Assembly (NCBI RefSeq): GCF_040675465.1
Contig: NZ_JBFAPA010000003.1
Coordinates: 124,001 to 188,000 of the forward strand
Reading direction: 5' to 3'
Origin: Kibdelosporangium sp040675465
GTDB taxonomy: Bacteria > Actinomycetota > Actinomycetes > Mycobacteriales > Pseudonocardiaceae
DNA length: 64,000 nucleotides
Within the stretch, counting starts at the first letter, position 1, and every line of letters begins with the position of its first letter. The translations under genes and the position numbers were made by a program. Below, one piece after another: positions 34,371-42,855 of the stretch. The notes under the pieces were generated by a model. That model had not been told where the DNA came from and did no database searches. It saw nothing but the letters and a program-made list of their open reading frames with translations.

Positions 34371-34841
34371 ATGAGCGACAACAGGCTGGCAGCCGGGGAC
34401 GCCGCCCCGGACTTCACGCTGCCCGACAGCACCGGCAAGACCGTGTCCCTGTCGGACTACCGCGGCCGTTCCGTGGTCGTGTACTTCTACCCCGCCGCGG
34501 GCACGCCCGGGTGCACCAAGCAGGCCTGTGACTTCCGGGACAACCTCGCCGAGCTGAACGACGCCGGGTTCGAGGTGCTCGGCATCTCCCCGGACAAGCC
34601 GGCCAAGCTGGCCAGGTTCGTCGCCGACGAGGGCCTGACGTTCCCGCTGCTGTCCGACGAGGACCGCTCGGTGATGCAGGAGTGGGGCGCGTACGGCGAG
34701 AAGCAGAACTACGGCCGGACGGTCACCGGGGTGATCCGGTCGACGTTCATCGTCGACGCGGATGGCAAGATCGCGAAGGCGGCCTACAACGTCCGGGCGA
34801 CCGGTCACGTTGCCAAGCTCCGCAAGGATCTCGGGGTCTGA
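34371..34841 (+). CDS. bcp: Thiol peroxidase (bacterioferritin comigratory protein, peroxiredoxin Q type)
   Basis: The 156-residue peroxiredoxin reduces hydrogen and organic peroxides using thioredoxin or a similar donor. The active site PAAGTPGCTKQACDFRD holds the peroxidatic cysteine and a second cysteine five residues later, typical of atypical two-Cys Bcp enzymes. The usual core follows (VLGISPDKPAKLARF, STFIVDADGKIA). It is preceded closely by the lipoprotein gene and followed by a terminator. Confidence 0.93.
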   Translation: MSDNRLAAGDAAPDFTLPDSTGKTVSLSDYRGRSVVVYFYPAAGTPGCTKQACDFRDNLAELNDAGFEVLGISPDKPAKLARFVADEGLTFPLLSDEDRSVMQEWGAYGEKQNYGRTVTGVIRSTFIVDADGKIAKAAYNVRATGHVAKLRKDLGV

Positions 34842-34849
34842 ACGTCACC

Positions 34850-34877
34850 CCGGACGGGCTCAACCAAACCCGTCCGG
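34850..34877 (+). terminator. Terminator after bcp
   Basis: CCGGACGGG (34850-34858) pairs with CCCGTCCGG (34869-34877) across a ten-base A-rich loop, eight bases after the bcp stop. Confidence 0.65.
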
Positions 34878-34961
34878 TGGGCGTCAAGAACGCCCTGACC
34901 TGCGACAAAGTTGAGCTGAGCACCGCTCAACTCCGGCCCTGCGGCCCGGCGTCGTCGGGTC

Positions 34962-35828
34962 ATGAAGAGGATCGCGTTTGGGGTCGCGCTGGTGCTCATA
35001 CTGTCGGGGTGTGCCGCGAAGACGGCCGCCCCGCCATCAGCGACCGAGCTGCTCATCGTCCCGACCGTGGAGCCGGCCTCGCCGACTCCCCCGGCCACAC
35101 CACCACCCGCCGTCAGTTCGCCCGCGCCGAAGGCCAAGCCGAAGATCGGGGCGGCCGTCACCGCGACGGTCAAGACGGCCATCACCGGCGCCGTGGTGAT
35201 CGACCGGCAGACCGGCGACCAGGTCGTCAGCGAGAACGCCGACCGTCAGTTCCACTCCGGGTCGCTGGTCAAGCTGCTGATCGCGGTGGACGCGCTGCGG
35301 CGGCACCCGAAGGACTCGAACACCATCAGCCGGGTCACCGACATGATCCGGTACAGCGACGACGGCATCGCCAGCTCCTTCTGGGTGCGGGAGGGCGGCA
35401 CCTCCATCGTCGGCCGGATGGCCAAACTGATGGGCCTGCTGAACACCGAACCGCCCACACCCAGTACCCAATGGGGTGAAACCCTGGTCACCGCCAACGA
35501 CTTGACCCGGGTCTACGACTACATCCTGAAGCAGGCCGCCGCGGGCGACCGGGATGTGATCGTGCGGGCGATGGCGTCGGCGGCACCGAAGGGCTCGGAC
35601 GGGTTCAACCAGTCGTTCGGGATCATGACCGCGATGGACCACTGGGCGGTCAAGCAGGCGTGGACCAACGACGACACGTCGATGTCCTGTCACAGCACGG
35701 GTTTGGTCGGGGACGGCTGGCGGTACACGGTGATCATCCTGACCGAGTACCCGCGGTCCACCCCGTGGTCATCGGCCACGAGCGCGGTCACCGCCGCGGC
35801 GAAGAACATCCGGTCGATACTGTCCTAA
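34962..35828 (+). CDS. Penicillin-binding-like serine hydrolase lipoprotein
   Basis: The 288-residue precursor has a lipoprotein signal (LVLILSGC), a Pro/Ala-rich linker to about residue 65, then a class-A-beta-lactamase-type domain. The active-site motif Ser-x2-Lys appears as SGSLVKLL, the second motif as YSDDG, and HSTG takes the place of KTG. It could be a D,D-peptidase-like or regulatory protein at the cell surface; resistance to beta-lactams cannot be concluded. Its stop overlaps the converging monooxygenase gene by four bases. Confidence 0.8.
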   Translation: MKRIAFGVALVLILSGCAAKTAAPPSATELLIVPTVEPASPTPPATPPPAVSSPAPKAKPKIGAAVTATVKTAITGAVVIDRQTGDQVVSENADRQFHSGSLVKLLIAVDALRRHPKDSNTISRVTDMIRYSDDGIASSFWVREGGTSIVGRMAKLMGLLNTEPPTPSTQWGETLVTANDLTRVYDYILKQAAAGDRDVIVRAMASAAPKGSDGFNQSFGIMTAMDHWAVKQAWTNDDTSMSCHSTGLVGDGWRYTVIILTEYPRSTPWSSATSAVTAAAKNIRSILS

Positions 35829-36931
35829 AGCGACCAGTTGAACACGCCCGCGAACGAGCGGAGCATGGCCCGGGCCGGGACGAGTCGCATTCCGTTGTCC
35901 CGCAAGGCAACGGCCGCCCTGGACCGGGCCAGGCCGACGCGGCCGGCCATTCTGGACATCCGCGCGACCGACTGGGTTCTGGGCCGGCGCAGGCGGTCGT
36001 AGCGGTCGAGTCCGTCGTTGACGATCGCACCGAGGGTCGCCGCGTCCTCGAGCGCCATGCACCCGCCCTGGCCCATGTTCGGGGTCATCGAGTGGGCCGC
36101 GTCGCCGAGCAGCACCACCCGATCGTGGACGTATGACTTGAGTTTCGGGACGTAGTGAATGTCGTGCCGCATGACGCGACCCGGATCGACCTGCGGCAAA
36201 AGTGAGGCGATGGGTTCGGCCCAGGTGCCGAAGCGGCGGAGCAGCTCCGCGTGTTCGTCGTCGTTCGTCTGTCCTTCCGGGGCGGCTGCGCCCGCGAACA
36301 TGTAGACCTGGTCGCGGGGCAGCTGCAGGACACCGAACTCCTCGCCGCGCCCCCAGTACTCGCCGCCGACCTCAAGGCGTTCGCCGGGCCGGTCGAGGAT
36401 CATGCGCCAGGCCGTCGAACCCGAGTAGATCGGTGTCGTCCCGGGCCAGAACAACTGACGGACAACGCTTTTCAGCCCATCGGCGGCCACCAGGAGGTCC
36501 GCTCGGGATTCTCCACCCGTGTGTGTGACGACAACCTGGTTGTCCAGGCGCACATCCGTGACCCTGGTGCTCGTTCTGACCACACCTTCGGGTACTGCTT
36601 TGGCCAGAACGTGTAGCAGGTCCGCGCGGTGCAACGCGACCGCGGGCCCGAACCGCCGGTCCAGCTCGGTGAAGTCGGTGCGCAGCAACCAGTCGCCGCG
36701 CGGGTTGCGGATGCCCGCGGTGGCCTCGATCGCGCCGGCCGCCCGGACCTCGTCGCCGAGGCCGATGGCGTCGAGCGCGCGCAACGCGTTGGGCCACAAC
36801 GTCAGGCCCGCGCCCACCTCGGTGAACTCGGCGGCCTGTTCCAGCACCTCGACCTGCCAGCCGGCCCGGATCAGGGCGGTCGCCGCCGCCAGCCCGCCGA
36901 TGCCGCCGCCAACGATGATCGCGGTTCGCAC
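35825..36931 (-). CDS. FAD-dependent aromatic monooxygenase
   Basis: The 368-residue flavoprotein has the three group-A hydroxylase motifs: GGGIGGLAAATAL with the acidic VLEQ end, the DG motif in LVAADGLKSVVR and the GD motif in VVLLGDAAHSMTPNMGQG. It resembles salicylate or 3-hydroxybenzoate hydroxylase-like enzymes; the substrate is unknown. It is divergent from a TetR gene, and the 43-base gap is occupied by two perfect palindromes, so TetR repression is highly likely. Start GTG 36931. Confidence 0.88.
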   Translation of the reverse strand: MRTAIIVGGGIGGLAAATALIRAGWQVEVLEQAAEFTEVGAGLTLWPNALRALDAIGLGDEVRAAGAIEATAGIRNPRGDWLLRTDFTELDRRFGPAVALHRADLLHVLAKAVPEGVVRTSTRVTDVRLDNQVVVTHTGGESRADLLVAADGLKSVVRQLFWPGTTPIYSGSTAWRMILDRPGERLEVGGEYWGRGEEFGVLQLPRDQVYMFAGAAAPEGQTNDDEHAELLRRFGTWAEPIASLLPQVDPGRVMRHDIHYVPKLKSYVHDRVVLLGDAAHSMTPNMGQGGCMALEDAATLGAIVNDGLDRYDRLRRPRTQSVARMSRMAGRVGLARSRAAVALRDNGMRLVPARAMLRSFAGVFNWSL

Positions 36932-36940
36932 ACCGCACCT

Positions 36941-36976
36941 CCTCTACATCTGTAGAGGACTCTACACTTGTAGAGT
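36941..36976. promoter_or_regulatory. Two tandem perfect TetR palindromes
   Basis: CTCTACA-N2-TGTAGAG occurs twice: 36942-36957 (extends to 18 bases, 36941-36958) and 36960-36975 (extends to 36959-36976). Both are perfect, and their centres are 18 bases apart. The second overlaps the first base of the TetR start codon, and a TACACT element seven bases before the GTG suggests a leaderless TetR transcript that the bound repressor would block. Confidence 0.8.
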
Positions 36977-37520
36977 GCCGGACCGAAGAGCCCACCTGAC
37001 CGACGCGGCGATCGTCACACTCGCCCGCTCGGGCATGCGCGGCCTGACCCACCGGGCCGTCGACCGCGAGGCCGGCCTGCCCGAGGGCTCCACTTCCTAC
37101 TACTTCCGCACGCGGGAAGCCCTGCTCCAGGCGACCCTGGAGCGTTTGGCCGAGTTGTCGACGGCGGACATCGAGGCCACGCCACCCACGGACCTCGACG
37201 CGATCGCGGGACTGCTGCACCGCTGGCTCACCGACGGCCGCGACCGCATGCTGGCCCGGTTCGAGCTGACCCTGGAGTCCACCCGCCGCCCCGAACTCCG
37301 CGAGGTCCTGCTGGCCGCCGGTGCCTCCTTCCGCGCCGCCGCGACCCAGTTGCTGACCGAGGCGGGCGTCCCCGATGCGCGGCGGCGCGCGGAGAACCTC
37401 GTGGCCTGCATCGACGGCCTGCTGTTCGACCAGATCGCCGAAGCCGGGCCGGTTCGCTCCGCAGACGACCTGCGCGACGCGCTGATCCCCCTGTTCGCAA
37501 CGGCATTCGCGGCCCAGTAA
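36975..37520 (+). CDS. TetR-family regulator of the flavin monooxygenase
   Basis: The 181-residue protein has a TetR helix-turn-helix (AAIVTLARSGMRGLTHRAVDREAGLPEGSTSYYFRTREALL) and an effector domain with RRAENLVACIDGLLFDQ. The GTG at 36975 has no leader, since an operator palindrome ends on its first base. It probably represses itself and the divergent monooxygenase. Confidence 0.88.
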   Translation: MPDRRAHLTDAAIVTLARSGMRGLTHRAVDREAGLPEGSTSYYFRTREALLQATLERLAELSTADIEATPPTDLDAIAGLLHRWLTDGRDRMLARFELTLESTRRPELREVLLAAGASFRAAATQLLTEAGVPDARRRAENLVACIDGLLFDQIAEAGPVRSADDLRDALIPLFATAFAAQ

Positions 37521-37577
37521 CGTAGACCGCCCGGTTGGGAGGTCGCCATCACCGAGTTACTGAAACTGGCGCAGACC

Positions 37578-40500
37578 GTGGCCACCAAGGCAGCGACGTT
37601 CTGGCTGCAGCGCCACAAGGCCAAGACGCAGCGGACTTCGTCGTTGCACGAACTCGCCGCGAGCGAGGTGGCAAGCCCGATCCAGCTGCACAAGCTGGAC
37701 AACTTCGTGGCGAACATCGGCATCCAGGTCGCCGAGAACCTCGAACCGCTGCTGGCCACGCGGTTCAAGTCGTTACCGGACAACGAGATCCAGGCAGCCC
37801 TGGACGCCGCGAGCGATGCACTCGACGCCGTCGACCTGTCCGATGACGCCCTGCTCGCCGCGAACGCGAACCCCGACGACCTCGCCAAACACATCCGCTC
37901 CCGCTCTCCCGACCAGGCCAGGATCGCCGGGCTGTCCGAGGCGGCGACGCAGGTCTACGAGGCGGCCCTGAACCAGGCGTGCCGCTACCTCGTGCAGGTT
38001 GTCCTTTATCTGCCCACTTTCCAGCCGCGAGCACTCGCCGAGACCTTGACGCGGCTGTCCAACCAGACGGCGCAGCTCGAGGAACTCCTCGCCCGGATCC
38101 CGCGAACCAGCCTGCACGCACCCAGCGGAACTCAGCACGACGCCGAGTTCACCACGGCCTACCTGAGCCACATATCGTCCACTTTGGACAAGCTGGAGCT
38201 GCTCGGCCTCAACGCCCACGAACAGCCGCGGCTGAAGCTGACCATCGCGTACCTGTCCTTGAGCGTCTCGCAGACCCAGCGGTCCCGTGCGAAACGGGAC
38301 CAGTTGGCGCACCACTGGTTCCGGGAACCCGAGAGCGGCGGCGGGTCGCTGCGGGTCGAGGAGGCGGTCGGGTCCGCGGACCGGGTTCTGGTTCGTGGTG
38401 AGGCGGGTTCGGGCAAGACGACGCTGCTCGACTGGCTGGCGGTGACTGCCGCGCGCTCGCAGTTCACCGGTGGGCTCGCCGAGTGGAACGACCACGTGCC
38501 GTTCCCGATCCGGTTGCGCAGCTTCGCGAGCGGGCCGTTGCCGGTGCCCGAGGAGTTCGTCCGGCACGCGTGGCCGATGGCGTCCGCCGAGATGCCTGCC
38601 GGATGGGTTCACCGGCGACTGCGTGATGGCCGGAGCGTTGTGCTTGTCGACGGCGTGGACGAGGTTCCGGTGCGGCGCCGCAAGGAGGTGCAGGCCTGGC
38701 TTCGCGACCTCGTCGACACCTTCCCGAAGATCAAGGTCGTGGTGACCGCGCGGCCCGCGGCGGTGGACGAGAAGTGGCTGGCCGAGGAGAAGTTCGGCTC
38801 CGTGACACTGGAGCAGATGGGCGCGGATGACATCCGGAAGTTCATCGAGCGCTGGCACGTCGCCGCTTCCCACGCCACACCGCTGCCAAGCGAACGCGTC
38901 GACCTCCCGGCGGCCGAACAGCGGCTCATGACCCAGTTCGACAGCCGCCCACACCTGCGGACCCTGGCCGCGAACCCGTTGCTGTGCGCGATGTTGTGCG
39001 CGTTGAACCTCAACCACGCCTCGGAGTTGCCGCGCAGCCGCATGGAGCTGTACCAGCGCGCGCTCGCGATGCTGCTGGACATCCGCGACACCGAGCGGGG
39101 CATCAAGGGTTTCCTTGAGCTGGCCGAGAAGCGGGCTTTGTTGCGGGACATCGCCTGGCGGCTCACTCAGGCCAACCGGGTCGAGCTGTCCAAAGCCAGG
39201 GCGCTGGAGTACGTCGAACTCAAACTGCGAGGCCTGCCGAACGTCGACAAGCCCGCGGACGACGTGCTCCACCACCTCCTGGAACGCAGTGGTGTGCTGC
39301 GCCAACCGATCCCGGGCAAGGTCGACTTCATCCATCGGACCTTCCAGGAGTACCTGGCCGCGAGCGAGGCCACCGAACAGGCCCACATCGATACCTTGGT
39401 CGCCAACGCCCATCTCGACAGCTGGCGCGAGACGATCGTGATGGCCTGTGGTCACGCGAAGAAGAAGCAGGCGGATGACCTGCTCACGGAGATCATGAAC
39501 CGCGCGGACAAGGAGCCGCGGAACGCGCGTCGACTGTGGCTGCTCGCGGCGGCGTGTTTGGAGACGGTGACGGAGATCGACCCCAAGGTGCACGAACGGG
39601 TGGAAACCCTGATCCGCGAACACCTGGTACCGCCCAGGAACATCCGAGAGTCAGCGTCGTTGGCCACCATTGGCCACCGGCTGCTGCGGTACCTGCCGTC
39701 CACATTGGAGGATCTCTCGGAGGCGCAGGCGGCGGCGACCGTGCGTACAGCCGTGCTTACAGGGAATGCCGAGGCGCTCACGCGGCTGGCTGGCTACGCC
39801 GCCGACGAACGCTGGACGGTGCAGGAACAACTGGCCGCAGGCTGGGAGTACTTCGATCCGCAGCGCTATGCCGAGGAGGTGCTCGCTGACGCGCCGCTGC
39901 TGAATGGACTGATCGACATCGAGTCCACTCGGTTGCTGCCGCATGTGAAGCTGTTGAAACGGCTTAAGTGGCTCGGTATAGGCCTGCTAAGGGCTAAGCC
40001 GCTCCCGAGCCTAGACTTCGTGGCAGATCTGCCCGACATCATCCGGTTGAGTGCGCGGATGAACGCTACGACTGTCGATCTTGCACCGCTTGTCCGGCAT
40101 CGCAAGCTACGCAGCATCACGCTAATCCACGTCCACGGCTACACCAGCTTGGCATCATTGGCAGAGTTGCCCCGGCTCACGATGCTGAACTTGTACCAGT
40201 ACACCCCGTGGCCGGACGTGGAGTTCCTGCGCCAGCACCCTCAGCTGACCGACCTGACCCTGGACCGGCTGAGCGAAGTGCGGGACTTCGCACCGCTCGA
40301 CGACCTCGTCCATTTGCGAACGCTGCAACTGTGGGACGACGTCGCGCTGAACTCCACTACCAACAAGGCGTGGCCGCATGTCAGATCTCTGGGCATCTAC
40401 AACAGCCACGAGGACATCGCCCAGATCCCAGTGGCTTTCCCTGGGCTGACGCAGCTGACGCTGCGTCAGATCCCCATACCCGATCTCACACCCATCACCA

Positions 40501-40649
40501 GGCTGCCGTTGACCTTCCTAGAACTGGACGGCGACAACGTGGACCTGAGTCCCTTGAAGGACAAGAAGCTCAAGCTCATCCTGACCAGGGATGGGACTTA
40601 CCGGGGCCTCGACAAGCTCGGCCCCGGGGTCACCGTCAAGTACGAGTAG
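37578..40649 (+). CDS. NACHT-LRR protein (bacterial NLR-like, probable anti-phage defence)
   Basis: The protein has about 1023 residues. The N-terminal 230 are helical (NNH-type), residues about 270-420 form the NACHT ATPase with Walker A GEAGSGKTT near 274-282, Walker B VVLVDGVDEVP near 354 and the sensor VVVTARPAAV, then a helical module with FIHRTFQEYLAASEA, and from about 815 leucine-rich repeats (KLRSITLIHVHGYTSLASLAEL, PRLTMLNLYQY, QLTDLTLDRLSEV, HLRTLQLWDD). Bacterial NACHT proteins of this layout protect against phages in published work. It stands alone, so effector activity should reside in the protein. GGGAGG at 37537-37542 points to an in-frame ATC at 37548 as the true start, ten codons upstream; the GTG at 37578 has no such site. 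Its last 14 bases overlap rdgB. Confidence 0.88.
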   Translation: MATKAATFWLQRHKAKTQRTSSLHELAASEVASPIQLHKLDNFVANIGIQVAENLEPLLATRFKSLPDNEIQAALDAASDALDAVDLSDDALLAANANPDDLAKHIRSRSPDQARIAGLSEAATQVYEAALNQACRYLVQVVLYLPTFQPRALAETLTRLSNQTAQLEELLARIPRTSLHAPSGTQHDAEFTTAYLSHISSTLDKLELLGLNAHEQPRLKLTIAYLSLSVSQTQRSRAKRDQLAHHWFREPESGGGSLRVEEAVGSADRVLVRGEAGSGKTTLLDWLAVTAARSQFTGGLAEWNDHVPFPIRLRSFASGPLPVPEEFVRHAWPMASAEMPAGWVHRRLRDGRSVVLVDGVDEVPVRRRKEVQAWLRDLVDTFPKIKVVVTARPAAVDEKWLAEEKFGSVTLEQMGADDIRKFIERWHVAASHATPLPSERVDLPAAEQRLMTQFDSRPHLRTLAANPLLCAMLCALNLNHASELPRSRMELYQRALAMLLDIRDTERGIKGFLELAEKRALLRDIAWRLTQANRVELSKARALEYVELKLRGLPNVDKPADDVLHHLLERSGVLRQPIPGKVDFIHRTFQEYLAASEATEQAHIDTLVANAHLDSWRETIVMACGHAKKKQADDLLTEIMNRADKEPRNARRLWLLAAACLETVTEIDPKVHERVETLIREHLVPPRNIRESASLATIGHRLLRYLPSTLEDLSEAQAAATVRTAVLTGNAEALTRLAGYAADERWTVQEQLAAGWEYFDPQRYAEEVLADAPLLNGLIDIESTRLLPHVKLLKRLKWLGIGLLRAKPLPSLDFVADLPDIIRLSARMNATTVDLAPLVRHRKLRSITLIHVHGYTSLASLAELPRLTMLNLYQYTPWPDVEFLRQHPQLTDLTLDRLSEVRDFAPLDDLVHLRTLQLWDDVALNSTTNKAWPHVRSLGIYNSHEDIAQIPVAFPGLTQLTLRQIPIPDLTPITRLPLTFLELDGDNVDLSPLKDKKLKLILTRDGTYRGLDKLGPGVTVKYE

Positions 40650-41244
40650 CCAGGGTGCGCAGATGCGGGAGGATCAGCGCCAGGGCCCGGCCTCGGTGGG
40701 AGATGGCGTCCTTCTCCTCGTTGGTGAGCTCGGCCGATGTCCGGGTCTCGCCTTCCGGCACGAAGATGGGGTCGTAGCCGAAGCCGTTGGTGCCCAGGGG
40801 TTTGCGGACGATGCGGCCGGGCCAGTAGCCGCGGACCACGACATCGTCGTGGCCGGGGACGACCAGGGCCACCGCGCTGACGAAGGCTCCTCCGCGGCGT
40901 TCGTCGGGGACGTCGCCCAGCTGGCTGAGCACCAGCTCGAGGTTGGCCTTGTCGTCACCGTGCCCACCCGCCCAACGCGCGGAAAGCACGCCAGGCATGC
41001 CGTTGAGGGCATCGACCTCCAGGCCGGAGTCATCGGCGATGGCGGGCAGCCCGGTGGCCGCGACGGCGTCCCTGGCCTTCGCCAGGGCGTTGTCCTCGAA
41101 CGTGGCCCCGGTCTCCGGCGCCTCGGGGTACTCCGGGACATCGCCGAGGCCGACCACCTCGATGCCCTGGATGCCCTCCGCGGCCAGGATCCGGCGCAGC
41201 TCCACCAGTTTCTTCGCGTTGCGGGTCGCCAGCAGCAGCTTCAC
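40636..41244 (-). CDS. rdgB: Non-canonical purine NTP pyrophosphatase (RdgB/HAM1)
   Basis: The 202-residue enzyme removes ITP, dITP and XTP from the nucleotide pool. Signatures are LLLATRNAKKLVELRRIL, the catalytic ADDSGLEVDALNGMPGV, the NTP loop GTNGFGYDPIFVP and SHRGRAL. The GTG start shares one base with the rph stop, so translation is coupled. In M. tuberculosis the orthologue Rv1341 also follows rph. On the other side it converges on the NACHT-LRR gene. Confidence 0.94.
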   Translation of the reverse strand: MKLLLATRNAKKLVELRRILAAEGIQGIEVVGLGDVPEYPEAPETGATFEDNALAKARDAVAATGLPAIADDSGLEVDALNGMPGVLSARWAGGHGDDKANLELVLSQLGDVPDERRGGAFVSAVALVVPGHDDVVVRGYWPGRIVRKPLGTNGFGYDPIFVPEGETRTSAELTNEEKDAISHRGRALALILPHLRTLATRT

Positions 41245-42020
41245 TACTTCGCCTTCGACTTCCTGCGCGGGGACGGCTCGGGCAGCTCGCCCGGGTACGG
41301 CTCGGCCAGCACCTCGGCCTGCAACCGGCAGAGCTTCTCGGTTCCGGCCAGCGCCAGGTCCAGCATCTGGTCCAATGTGGACCGGGCGAAGGTCGCGCCC
41401 TCGCCGGTGCCCTGGACCTCGACCAGGGTGCCCGCGTCGGTCGCCACCACGTTCATGTCGACCTCGGCGACGCTGTCCTCCTCGTAGGGCAGGTCGAGGC
41501 GGACCCGGCCCGCCACGACGCCGACGCTCACCGCGGAGATCGCGCAGGACAACGGCTTGGGGTCGGCCAGGCGGTCCGCCGCACCGAGCCACGTCACCGC
41601 GTCGGCCAGGGCCACGTAGGCGCCGGTGACGGCCGCCGTGCGGGTCCCGCCGTCGGCCTGGATCACGTCGCAGTCGATCATGATGGTGTTCTCGCCCAGT
41701 GCGGACAGGTCGATGCACGCCCGCAGCGACCGGCCGATCAGGCGGCTGATCTCGTGCGTCCGCCCGCCGATCCGGCCCTTCACCGACTCACGGTCGCCGC
41801 GGGTGTTGGTCGCCGACGGCAGCATCGCGTACTCCGCCGTCACCCAGCCGAGACCCGAACCGATCCGCCAGCGCGGCACCCCCTCGGTCACGCTCGCCGC
41901 GCACAGCACCTTGGTGTTGCCGAACTCGACCAGCACCGAGCCGGCCGGCCATTTCTGGAAGCCCCGCGTGATCCGGACTTCCCTCAGCTCGTCGTCGTTC
42001 CTGCCGTCACTTCGCGCCAC
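41244..42020 (-). CDS. rph: Ribonuclease PH
   Basis: The 258-residue phosphorolytic exonuclease trims tRNA 3' ends. Family sequence is clear: RITRGFQKWPAGSVLVEFGNTKVLCAASV, GRIGGRTHEISRLIGRSLRA, the phosphate site TMIDCDVIQADGGTRTAAVTGA and VDMNVVATDAGTLVEVQGTGEGATF. It ends with a basic tail (RRKSKAK). It lies between the Rv1339-like hydrolase and rdgB, as in mycobacteria. Confidence 0.96.
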   Translation of the reverse strand: MARSDGRNDDELREVRITRGFQKWPAGSVLVEFGNTKVLCAASVTEGVPRWRIGSGLGWVTAEYAMLPSATNTRGDRESVKGRIGGRTHEISRLIGRSLRACIDLSALGENTIMIDCDVIQADGGTRTAAVTGAYVALADAVTWLGAADRLADPKPLSCAISAVSVGVVAGRVRLDLPYEEDSVAEVDMNVVATDAGTLVEVQGTGEGATFARSTLDQMLDLALAGTEKLCRLQAEVLAEPYPGELPEPSPRRKSKAK

Positions 42021-42048
42021 ACCGCCACCCTACGAGATGCGCGGACGA

Positions 42049-42819
42049 TCAGACCGTGTAGGTGTCCCCGAGCTCGACCAGACGGGCGTCACCCCGGTAG
42101 TTCTGGCGCGCCTCGGCGAACACCGCCTCCCGGTCGGTCCACGGCGGCACGTGCGTGATGAGCAGCCGCCGCACCCCCGCCCGGGTGGCCAGTTCGCCCG
42201 CGTCCCGGCCGGACAGGTGCATGTCGGCGGGCCGGTCCGGCCCGTGCGTCCAGGACGCCTCGGCCAGCAGCACGTCCGCGCCCTCGGTCAGCTCGTCCAG
42301 CTGCGGGCACGGCCCGGTGTCGCCGGTGTAGACCAGGCTGCGGCCGCCGTGCGAGATGCGGAACGCGTACGCCTCACACGGGTGCAGCACCAGCCTCGAG
42401 GTGACCTCGAACGGTCCCACCTGGACCGTCGCCGAACCCAGCGCCCGGAAGTCGAACACGTCCGACAAGTCCGTCTCACCGCGTTCCTTGACGCTGGGAG
42501 CGTAGGCGCCGGCGAACCGTTCGGGCGCGTCGCCCGGCGCGTACACCGGCAGCCGGTGCAGCTTGGGATCCCGCGACGGTTTCGGGTGGTACCGCCGGAA
42601 CACCGTCAGCGCGGTGAAGTCGGCGCAGTGGTCGGGATGCAGATGCGACAACAGCAACGCGCCGAGCAGGAACGGATCGCAGTAGCACTGCAGCTCAGCC
42701 AGTGTGCCGTTGCCGAGGTCCATCGCCAGCAGGAAATCGTCGGCCTCGATCAGGTAACCCGAGGCCGGCGTGTTCGGCCCGGGAACGCTGCCCGAACAGC
42801 CCAGCACGGTCAACAACAC
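42049..42819 (-). CDS. Metallo-beta-lactamase-fold hydrolase, Rv1339-like cyclic nucleotide phosphodiesterase
   Basis: The 256-residue protein has the MBL metal motif SHLHPDHCADF, a later VYTGDTGPC aspartate and ITHVPP histidine. By position between murI and rph it is orthologous to M. tuberculosis Rv1339, which has been reported as an atypical class II cAMP phosphodiesterase. cAMP turnover is therefore the best assignment; RNase Z-like activity is the alternative. The N-terminus LLTVLGCSGSVPGP is typical of the group. Confidence 0.85.
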   Translation of the reverse strand: MLLTVLGCSGSVPGPNTPASGYLIEADDFLLAMDLGNGTLAELQCYCDPFLLGALLLSHLHPDHCADFTALTVFRRYHPKPSRDPKLHRLPVYAPGDAPERFAGAYAPSVKERGETDLSDVFDFRALGSATVQVGPFEVTSRLVLHPCEAYAFRISHGGRSLVYTGDTGPCPQLDELTEGADVLLAEASWTHGPDRPADMHLSGRDAGELATRAGVRRLLITHVPPWTDREAVFAEARQNYRGDARLVELGDTYTV

Positions 42820-42855
42820 AGCGCACAGCGTGACATACCAGGTGCCAACTACAGG

